Assembly (NCBI GenBank): GCA_045603545.1
Contig: JAZUMG010000017.1
Coordinates: 62,001-126,000 of the forward strand
DNA: 64,000 bases
Direction: 5' to 3'
Source: CAAGNP01 sp045603545
Lineage (GTDB): Bacteria; Bacteroidota; Bacteroidia; Bacteroidales; UBA932
In this document: positions 57,682 to 64,000 of the stretch, piece by piece
How the letters are laid out: the number at the start of each line of letters is the position of its first letter
How positions within the stretch are numbered: the first letter of the stretch is position 1
Notes under the pieces: model-generated
The model's input: the letters and a program-made list of their open reading frames with translations, nothing else
Databases searched by the model: none
What the model was told of the DNA's origin: nothing
Translations under genes and position numbers: made by a program

Positions 57682-59094
57682 TCAGGAGCATTGTGTGATG
57701 ACTTGCGCAATGCATGAAATCAGTTCGCTGATTTGTTCGTTGGACATGGAAGCATAGCCGATGCGCAAACCGGTGGTTCCGTCGGATAGGGAGAAGATGG
57801 GGATATGGATGCCTTTGTCACTAAATTCTTTTTGCAGGATTTCTTTTTTTGTTGGTTGGTGTAGTGCCAACCAAATGGCAAGTCCTCCATGTGGTTTCCG
57901 GTAGTGTACTTGTTGGCCCAAGTGTTTCTTGATTTCGAGGGTGATGTGTTCGAGTCTGTTTCGGTAGATGCGGCTTGTCTTTCGAATATGGCGTTGCATG
58001 TCACCGAATTCGTAAAGCTCACAAAGAGCCCGTTCGGTTATCATGTCGCCTTGTATGTCTATCAATGAACGGTAGTCCACTATCTTATGTATGATTTCGG
58101 GTGAGGAGGTCATGTAGCCAGCACGTACGGCCGGTGCAAATATCTTGCTGAATGTGCCGATGTAGATGAACTGCCCTTTGGGCAATAAGCAGGAAAGGGG
58201 AAACAGATGCTTTCCTGTAAACTGGAATTCGGCACCGAAATCGTCTTCAATGATGAGCAGGCCATATTCCTCGGTCAGTTTGCAGAGTTGTTTCCGTCGT
58301 TTCATCGAGAGCTTGACAGTAGTGGGGTATTGGTGTCTGGGAGTCAGATATACAGCCTTCAACAGACCTTGTCGGCAAATCGCCTCCAGTTGGTCAACGT
58401 TTATTCCCTCTTCATCCACGGGAATGGGATGTACGTGTAGCCCGGCTTTTTCGAACGTTTCGTAGGCTCGTGGATAGCCTGGGCTTTCCATGGCTATATG
58501 GTCGCCTTTTTCCAGGACTGCATTGGCTACAAGGAACAAGGCCATTTGGGCACCACGAACGATACACAGCTCATTGGTTTCAACAGGAAGTTCACGGCTT
58601 TGTCTTAAAATGTCAGCGATGCATTCCCGGAGCCTTAGGTAACCCATTGAATCGCTATATCCTAATTTATGCCATTGTGCCGCCCGGTTGAATAATTTGC
58701 GGTATGAACGGGAAAATTCCCGGAACGGAAGCAGTTGGGTGTCTGGAAAACCATCGTTTACACTGATTCGGGGTGTCGGTGTTGTTGATGGCTTTTCTGC
58801 TTTTCTTTCGTGGAAGGAGGTGTCTTCCTTTTGAGTCGGTTCAGGAGCGATGAAAAGGCCGGCTCTGTCCTTGGAAACGATGATGCCTTTGATTTGTAGG
58901 ATATCCATGGCACTGACCACCGTTTTACGGCTGATTTGCAGTTGTTCAGCCAATTTACGGGTGGAAGGAAGCATCATGCCTGGTTTCAGGATACCAGCCT
59001 TAACTTTGTTTAAAATGGCATCAGCCACTTGTTGATAGATGGCAATTCCTTGATTATCATTGTTTAATTCGATATTTAACAGCGCGTTTTTCAT
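57682..59094 (-). CDS. MocR/PdxR-type GntR regulator with aminotransferase domain
   Basis: This 470-residue protein has an N-terminal GntR winged helix (VADAILNKVKAGILKPG, MLPSTRKLAEQLQISRKTV) and a C-terminal class I aminotransferase-like domain with AMESPGYPRAYETF, TPRHQYPTTVKLS and a PLP lysine in IGTFSKIFAPAVRAGYM. Such proteins use pyridoxal phosphate as an effector and often control vitamin B6 or amino-acid genes. The neighbour it once controlled may be the DUF554 gene, now a remnant. It is divergent from nrfHA. Arginine codons here are largely CGN, unlike the left part of the window. Confidence 0.92.
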   Translation of the reverse strand: MKNALLNIELNNDNQGIAIYQQVADAILNKVKAGILKPGMMLPSTRKLAEQLQISRKTVVSAMDILQIKGIIVSKDRAGLFIAPEPTQKEDTSFHERKAEKPSTTPTPRISVNDGFPDTQLLPFREFSRSYRKLFNRAAQWHKLGYSDSMGYLRLRECIADILRQSRELPVETNELCIVRGAQMALFLVANAVLEKGDHIAMESPGYPRAYETFEKAGLHVHPIPVDEEGINVDQLEAICRQGLLKAVYLTPRHQYPTTVKLSMKRRKQLCKLTEEYGLLIIEDDFGAEFQFTGKHLFPLSCLLPKGQFIYIGTFSKIFAPAVRAGYMTSSPEIIHKIVDYRSLIDIQGDMITERALCELYEFGDMQRHIRKTSRIYRNRLEHITLEIKKHLGQQVHYRKPHGGLAIWLALHQPTKKEILQKEFSDKGIHIPIFSLSDGTTGLRIGYASMSNEQISELISCIAQVITQCS

Positions 59095-59150
59095 AACTGG
59101 TATCCTTATAAATGATTATTTTGGATCTCTTTCTGCTTGTAAATTTACTC

Positions 59151-59158
59151 TATTTTTG
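59151..59158 (+). promoter_or_regulatory. -7 element of the nrf-ccs operon
   Basis: TATTTTTG matches TAnnTTTG and lies 11 bases before the nrfH ATG. No good TTTG is present at the standard spacing, which may mean an activator is needed. Confidence 0.45.
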
Positions 59159-59169
59159 TTGGCAAAAGA

Positions 59170-59772
59170 ATGAAATACAGAAAAATGCTTAAAATAAAGA
59201 TTCCTTTTCGCTTGTCGAACACTCAGAAGGTGCTGTTGGCGGTGTTGGGTGGTATCTTGATCGGAGGAGGAGGGTATTTCCTCTATTTGTTGAGGGCGCA
59301 TACCTATATTGCAGATGATCCGAATGCTTGTATCAACTGCCACATCATGACTCCCTATTATGCAACCTGGATGCACTCATCGCATGGACGGGATGCCACT
59401 TGCAATGATTGTCATGTCCCTCATGAAAATGTGGTGAAGAAGTATGCCTTCAAGGGAATGGATGGGATGAAGCATGTCTTTGCTTTCCTGACCCATAGTG
59501 AACGTCAGGTGCCGGAAGCTCAACAGGCATCGGCTCAAGTCATCATGAACAACTGCATCCGTTGTCATACCGACTTGAACAGTGAACTGGTAAAAACGGG
59601 AAAAGTGGACTACATGATGACGCAGGTAGGGAACGGAAAGGCTTGTTGGGATTGCCATCGGAGCGTGCCACATGGAGGCAAGAACTCCTTGTCGGCTACA
59701 CCGAATGCCATTGTGCCGCTTCCCGAAAGTCCTGTGCCCGAGTGGTTGCAGAAGATGATCATCAGAAAATGA
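59170..59772 (+). CDS. nrfH: Cytochrome c nitrite reductase small subunit NrfH
   Basis: This 200-residue tetraheme quinol dehydrogenase of the NapC/NirT family has one N-terminal membrane anchor (residues 20-41) and four CxxCH heme sites at C54, C78, C129 and C159 (CINCH, CNDCH, CIRCH, CWDCH). It draws electrons from menaquinol and hands them to NrfA. The following gene is nrfA, as usual. The ATG at 59170 follows a -7 element closely; the next in-frame ATG would shorten the basic N-terminus. Confidence 0.96.
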   Translation: MKYRKMLKIKIPFRLSNTQKVLLAVLGGILIGGGGYFLYLLRAHTYIADDPNACINCHIMTPYYATWMHSSHGRDATCNDCHVPHENVVKKYAFKGMDGMKHVFAFLTHSERQVPEAQQASAQVIMNNCIRCHTDLNSELVKTGKVDYMMTQVGNGKACWDCHRSVPHGGKNSLSATPNAIVPLPESPVPEWLQKMIIRK

Positions 59773-59806
59773 ATCAGGAATAATCATATAAAAGAAACGA
59801 TAAATT

Positions 59807-61309
59807 ATGAACGACCGTAAACTGAAACCGTGGCAGATGTGGAGCATCTTCGGGGCTTCCATGGTAGCTGTATTTGTGTTGGGGTTGCTTGTTTCATCGC
59901 TGGCCGAACGGCGAGCAGAGGTTGCCAGCATCTTCCATAACCGTAAGACTGTCTTTGATGGACAGGAACCGAGAAATGAATTGTTCAAGAGTGACTTTCC
60001 CCGTGAGTATGAAACATGGGCGGCAACGGCCGACACGACCTTCGCCAGTCGTTACAATAGCAGCGATGACACGGATGTGTTGGCTGAACGTCCCAATATG
60101 GTCATCTTGTGGGCGGGTTATGCTTTCTCTTGGGAGTACAAGGCACCTCGCGGACACATGCATGCCATCGAAGATATGGTACATACATTGCGTACCGGTG
60201 CTCCAGAGAAAACGACAGACGGAAGCATACAGCCGGGTACATGCTGGACTTGTAAATCGCCTGATGTGCCCCGTGTGATGCAGGAAGAAGGAATAGCCAA
60301 TTATTACAAGGCCAATTGGGCGATGTGGGGCAATGAAATAGCCAATCCGATTGGTTGCTCGGATTGTCATGATGCCGAGACGATGGATCTTCACATTTCA
60401 CGACCGGCTTTGATTGAAGCTTTCCAACGTCAGGGAAAAGACATCACCAAAGCTACCCAACAAGAAATGAGAACCTTGGTGTGTGCCCAATGTCATGTAG
60501 AATACTATTTCAAAAACAACGCTGATACACCTGAACACGACCAGTACCTCACTTTCCCGTGGGATAAGGGGATGACTGTTGAGAACATCGAGGAGTATTA
60601 CGATGAAACCGGTTATTATGATTACATTCATGCTTTGTCCAAGACTCCGATTCTGAAAGCACAGCATCCGGGGTATGAAACTACCCGCATGGGGATTCAT
60701 GCCCAACGCGGTGTCAGCTGTGCGGATTGCCACATGCCTTATACAGCCGAAGGTGGAATCAAGTTCTCGGATCACCACATCCAAAGCCCGTTGGCGAACA
60801 TTGACCGTACTTGTCAGCAATGCCATCGACAGAATGAAGAAACGTTGCGACAGAATGTCTATGAGCGCCAGCAGAAGTGTCTGGAAGTTCGCGACCGGTT
60901 GGAGGATGAGTTGGTGAAGGCACATATCGAAGCGGAAGCGGCTTGGGAAGCCGGAGCTACGGATGAGGAGATGAAGCCAGTGCTTGCTGCTATCCGTAAG
61001 GGACAGTGGCGTTGGGATTTCGCAGTAGCCAGTCATGGTGCTTCGTTCCATGCTCCACAAGAAATTACTCGTATCATGAGCCACGGACTTGACCATGCAC
61101 AACAAGCTCGTTTGGCTTTGGCTAAGGTACTGATGAAGCACGGCATTGAAGAAGTGAAGATGCCGGACATCTCGACCAAGGAGAAAGCGCAGCAATACAT
61201 CGGCTTGGACATGGAGGATAAGGAAGCCAAGAAGAAGGAATTCCTGAATAGGATTGTTCCTCAGTGGCAAGCTGACCATGAAAAGAACGAACGGATTGTA
61301 AAATTGTAA
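59807..61309 (+). CDS. nrfA: Ammonia-forming cytochrome c nitrite reductase NrfA
   Basis: This 500-residue pentaheme enzyme reduces nitrite to ammonium in the periplasm. It carries the special active-site heme motif CWTCK at C146-K150 and four CxxCH motifs at C184, C226, C305 and C336. The catalytic surroundings, including YAFSWEY and HAQRGVSCADCHMPY, are intact. An N-terminal hydrophobic helix (IFGASMVAVFVLGLLVSSL) serves as signal or anchor. It lies 34 bases after nrfH and 3 bases before the cytochrome c maturation genes, forming a respiratory ammonification unit. The organism can use nitrite as an electron sink. Confidence 0.97.
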   Translation: MNDRKLKPWQMWSIFGASMVAVFVLGLLVSSLAERRAEVASIFHNRKTVFDGQEPRNELFKSDFPREYETWAATADTTFASRYNSSDDTDVLAERPNMVILWAGYAFSWEYKAPRGHMHAIEDMVHTLRTGAPEKTTDGSIQPGTCWTCKSPDVPRVMQEEGIANYYKANWAMWGNEIANPIGCSDCHDAETMDLHISRPALIEAFQRQGKDITKATQQEMRTLVCAQCHVEYYFKNNADTPEHDQYLTFPWDKGMTVENIEEYYDETGYYDYIHALSKTPILKAQHPGYETTRMGIHAQRGVSCADCHMPYTAEGGIKFSDHHIQSPLANIDRTCQQCHRQNEETLRQNVYERQQKCLEVRDRLEDELVKAHIEAEAAWEAGATDEEMKPVLAAIRKGQWRWDFAVASHGASFHAPQEITRIMSHGLDHAQQARLALAKVLMKHGIEEVKMPDISTKEKAQQYIGLDMEDKEAKKKEFLNRIVPQWQADHEKNERIVKL

Positions 61310-61312
61310 GGA

Positions 61313-62545
61313 ATGGGTATGTGGATAAAACCTTGGGGAATCAAAGAGGGAATGGCCATTGGGGCTGGATTGCTGTTGACAGGCATCCTGCTCCAGTGCA
61401 GCATCGGGGCGATTGACTGGACGCTTTTTGCCTATCCGGTCAATGCTGTGGTACTTGTTCTGTTGCTGTTGTTGGTCGGGTTTGGATATGTTTGGCGAAA
61501 CCGTTTGTATGTTCTTCGTTTTCTGATGACGGGAGGTGCAGCCATTCCGGCTTTGCTATACACGGCTGTGCTTACGATACTGATGGGGCTGACTCCTCAA
61601 ATGGTGTCTTCAAATGGTCATTTAGGCATCAACCAGATGCTTACTTTCTGGCCTTTTGTCCTGACTTATTTATGGGTGACGGTTATTGCAGGAATGGTAG
61701 CTGTCAAGCAGATTCATCGGAGAAGACAGTTGGCTTCCTGCTTGTCGCATATCGGTTTGTTCATCGCTCTTGTGACTGGAACTTTGGGGAATGCGGACTT
61801 GCAACGGTTGAAGATGACTGTAAAACTGGGTAAACCCGAATGGAGGGCTATGGACGATAGAGGGAAAGTGACCGAATTACCTTTAGCGGTCAATTTGCAC
61901 GAGTTTTCGATCGATGAATATCCGCCAAAATTGGTCATCATTGAGAATACCAGTGGGAATCCGTTGCCGGAACATCATCCGCAACATATTTCAGTAGAGA
62001 ATGAAGGAGTAGAGGGAAGTCTGTTGGATTGGCAAGTGAAAGTGAACCGGCGGTTGGATTATGCGGCACAAGTTACCTCGCAGGACAGTACGGCCGTAGA
62101 GGTTCGTTATGAAGAATGGCCCAGCGTGGGGGCGACTTCAGCCGTTTATCTGACTGCAACTCATCCCCAAACGGGAGAAGTCAAGGAAGGCTGGGTGAGC
62201 TGTGGTTCGTTTGCTTTTCCTTATCATGGATTAACTTTGGATGAACAGCACTCCATCGTTATGCCTGAGCGTGAGCCTCGTAAATTTTCTTCGGTGGTGA
62301 GCGTCTATACTCAATCCGGTGCGAAACTGACGGATACCATCCTGGTGAACCGGCCAATGAATGTGGAAGGGTGGAAAATATATCAATTGTCATACGATGA
62401 ACATTTGGGTCGCTGGAGTGATACCAGTGTCTTTGAACTGGTGCGTGACCCATGGCTTCCGGCGGTTTATGTAGGAATAATCCTGATGCTGGCAGGTGGT
62501 GTTCTTTTGTTCTTTAGAAGTCCGAAGAAAGGAGGTGAAAAATGA
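61313..62545 (+). CDS. Cytochrome c biogenesis protein, ResB/Ccs1 type
   Basis: This 410-residue membrane protein has about four N-terminal helices (to about residue 165), a large periplasmic part (about 180-385) containing LAVNLHEFSIDEYPPKLV and a WKIYQLSYDEHLGRWSDT segment, and a final helix (VGIILMLAGGVLLFF). This is the ResB/Ccs1 layout, the partner of CcsA in system II cytochrome c maturation, which attaches heme to CxxCH sites. It follows nrfA by 3 bases and overlaps ccsA by 4 bases, so heme insertion into NrfH/NrfA is coupled to their expression. Confidence 0.87.
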   Translation: MGMWIKPWGIKEGMAIGAGLLLTGILLQCSIGAIDWTLFAYPVNAVVLVLLLLLVGFGYVWRNRLYVLRFLMTGGAAIPALLYTAVLTILMGLTPQMVSSNGHLGINQMLTFWPFVLTYLWVTVIAGMVAVKQIHRRRQLASCLSHIGLFIALVTGTLGNADLQRLKMTVKLGKPEWRAMDDRGKVTELPLAVNLHEFSIDEYPPKLVIIENTSGNPLPEHHPQHISVENEGVEGSLLDWQVKVNRRLDYAAQVTSQDSTAVEVRYEEWPSVGATSAVYLTATHPQTGEVKEGWVSCGSFAFPYHGLTLDEQHSIVMPEREPRKFSSVVSVYTQSGAKLTDTILVNRPMNVEGWKIYQLSYDEHLGRWSDTSVFELVRDPWLPAVYVGIILMLAGGVLLFFRSPKKGGEK

Positions 62546-63345
62546 TTAGTTGGGATTTGTTCGTTTGGTTTGCCGTACCTGCTTTGATTCTTTGGTTGGC
62601 CGGTGCTTATTGGGCTATACGTGAAAGAAGGATAGGGGCAATCGGATTCACCTTGTCCGGCACAGTGGTTTTTGCTGCCTTTATCGTGGGCTTGTGGATC
62701 GGGTTGGAACGCCCGCCCTTGCGGTCGATGGGTGAGACACGCTTGTGGTATTCTTTCTTTATGCCCGTAGCGGGACTTGTCACCTACCTGCGTTGGAAGT
62801 ACAAATGGATTCTTTCCTTTTCAACGTTGATGGCTTTGGTGTTCATTTGCATCAACTTGTTCAAGCCGGAGATTCATAACAAGGCATTGATGCCTGCTTT
62901 GCAGTCGCCTTGGTTTGCTCCGCATGTCATTGTTTATATGTTCTCGTATGCCATGATGGGAGCCTCTACTTTGTTGGCGATAGCTAAACTTTGTGGTTTT
63001 AATAGTCACAAATTGGGTGGATTCAGAAATATAGAGTTGGAAATGATCGATAATTTGACCAATACAGGCTTGGTGTTCATCACCTTTGGAATGTTGTTTG
63101 GAGCACTTTGGGCGAAAGAGGTTTGGGGACATTATTGGTCGTGGGACCCCAAGGAGACTTGGGCAGCTGCTACTTGGTTGTTGTATTTGTCCTACATCCA
63201 TTGGCGGTATCACTGTCCTCAGAAAGTAAAACCGGCGATGTGGCTGTTGGTCGTCGCCTTTGTTTGTCTGCAAATGTGTTGGTGGGGCATCAATTATCTT
63301 CCTTCGACGCAAGGAATGAGTGTGCATACCTATAACTTGAATTAA
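62542..63345 (+). CDS. ccsA: Cytochrome c biogenesis protein CcsA
   Basis: This 267-residue multi-spanning protein (about eight helices) has the heme-handling WWD-type domain (VWGHYWSWDPKETWAAATWL) and flanking histidines such as PHVIVYMFSYA and LYLSYIHWRYH. It exports heme and, with the ResB-like protein, ligates it to apocytochromes. The start overlaps the previous stop (ATGA). System II genes are often fused in Bacteroidota; here they are separate. Confidence 0.93.
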   Translation: MISWDLFVWFAVPALILWLAGAYWAIRERRIGAIGFTLSGTVVFAAFIVGLWIGLERPPLRSMGETRLWYSFFMPVAGLVTYLRWKYKWILSFSTLMALVFICINLFKPEIHNKALMPALQSPWFAPHVIVYMFSYAMMGASTLLAIAKLCGFNSHKLGGFRNIELEMIDNLTNTGLVFITFGMLFGALWAKEVWGHYWSWDPKETWAAATWLLYLSYIHWRYHCPQKVKPAMWLLVVAFVCLQMCWWGINYLPSTQGMSVHTYNLN

Positions 63346-63350
63346 GAATT

Positions 63351-64000
63351 ATGGTGCAATGGAATAAACGGAAGTGGAGAAAGTGGCATAAGTGGGTTAG
63401 CCTGATGGTAGGTGTCCCCTTGCTTTTGCTGTGTTTGTCAGGAGTCATATTGAATCATCGTCCTTTCTTTTCGGATATGGATGTTTCCAGAGGCATCCTA
63501 CCTGATGACTATCGTTTTAGGAACTGGAACAACGGTTTGTTGAAAGGCACTTGTTCGCTGGATTCCAGTTATGTCTTGATTTATGGGAAAGCTGGGGTCT
63601 GGAAAATGAATTTGCAGACGCAGGAGACAACGGATTTCAATGATGGTTTTCCGAAAGGAGTGGATCATCGTACTATCAGCCGTGTCGTGCAGACAGAGGA
63701 CAGTGTGCTGTATGCAGCTGCTCAATTCTCGTTATATAGGAAAGAGAAATCAAAAAGTTGGGAAAGGGTGTCTGTATCAGATGGTGAGGGTAATGAACGT
63801 ACGATTCCTTTTGATGACACTCGCTTGACGGATATTGCCTTGAAGGGCGATTCGGTTGTATTGACCAGTCGTTCGCATGTATATATTTATCATCCCCAAA
63901 CATCGAAAGCCGAGGAGTTGGTTTTAGCCTCACCTGAAGGGAAAGAGCCATCGGTTTCATTGTTCCGGATATGTTGGAAACTACATAGTGGAGAGATGTT
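63351..64000 (+). CDS. PepSY-associated membrane protein, N-terminal part, cut by window edge
   Basis: An open frame runs from the ATG at 63351 to the window end (216 codons). The start MVQWNKRKWRKWHKWVSLMV and the next helix, VPLLLLCLSGVILNHR, match the first helix of PepSY-associated TM proteins, which often have an RKxHKW...G..L..SG..L pattern. The following extracytoplasmic part (YVLIYGKAGVWKMNLQ, VVLTSRSHVYIYHP) looks like beta-propeller blades. It starts 5 bases after ccsA and is probably part of the same operon. A ferric-reductase-like or sensor role is possible; the sequence is incomplete. Confidence 0.75.
   Translation, partial: MVQWNKRKWRKWHKWVSLMVGVPLLLLCLSGVILNHRPFFSDMDVSRGILPDDYRFRNWNNGLLKGTCSLDSSYVLIYGKAGVWKMNLQTQETTDFNDGFPKGVDHRTISRVVQTEDSVLYAAAQFSLYRKEKSKSWERVSVSDGEGNERTIPFDDTRLTDIALKGDSVVLTSRSHVYIYHPQTSKAEELVLASPEGKEPSVSLFRICWKLHSGEM

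Overview
The window looks like chromosome from a gut-type member of the Bacteroidales (phylum Bacteroidota). Several features point there. Promoters carry the Bacteroidota -7 element TAnnTTTG with an upstream TTTG. Shine-Dalgarno sequences are scarce. The gene families are typical of the order: an Oar-like TonB receptor, BACON and DUF5689-type lipoproteins, DUF4249, DUF4136, a fimbrillin-like protein, PspC proteins and a sigma-54 regulator/lptE/secG block. I cannot place it below order from sequence reading alone.

Layout. 1-6.5 kb: the start of lepA on the minus strand, then a plus-strand run with a split transketolase (N half, two envelope proteins, C half), an ECF sigma factor with a putative membrane partner and a Spy-like protein, a LolD-type ATPase and a TrmN6-type tRNA methyltransferase. 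6.5-13.4 kb: a very large TonB receptor and its lipoprotein, convergent with an OmpA-like lipoprotein; all three use strongly biased codons, as abundant surface proteins do. 13.5-19.6 kb: kdsB, then sigma-54 activator-lptE-hypothetical-secG, then pspC-padR-pspC. 19.6-22.4 kb: yraN-GDP-mannose pyrophosphorylase-arcA on the minus strand. 22.4-26.6 kb: metK behind a SAM-II-like riboswitch and terminator, followed by two BACON lipoproteins, the second a secreted nuclease. 26.6-28.3 kb: a REP-associated transposase (RAYT) bracketed by matching REP-like hairpin pairs and degenerate repeats. 28.3-31.6 kb: comF, a class II Fic protein behind an array of operator-like repeats, a 35-residue peptide and a fimbrillin-like lipoprotein. 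31.8-41.4 kb: GH3 glycosidase, cdaA, mutS2, a small lipoprotein, a PHP phosphatase, then a C69 dipeptidase and a nitroreductase. 41.4-44.9 kb: a structured intergenic stretch, a rhuM gene with an internal deletion and a calcium P-type ATPase.

44.9-49.3 kb is a conspicuously AT-rich block (DUF4249 protein, TonB receptor, two small paralogous membrane proteins), probably acquired. 49.3-57 kb returns to housekeeping genes: pruA, queH, a patatin-like phospholipase, a serine hydrolase, an AroD-AroA fusion and aroB, ending at tRNA-Leu(CAA). From about 57.1 kb the sequence changes style: arginine codons shift from mostly AGG/AGA to mostly CGN. This part holds a DUF554 remnant, a MocR-type regulator, nrfH-nrfA (ammonifying nitrite reductase), the two-part cytochrome c maturation system resB-ccsA and the start of a PepSY-associated membrane protein. 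It reads as a respiratory module placed next to a tRNA gene.

The observations I rate highest are the RAYT/REP locus, the SAM-II-like attenuator of metK, the fic operator array, the AroD-AroA fusion, the tRNA-Leu boundary with the nrf module, and the unexplained structured stretch at 41.48-41.58 kb.
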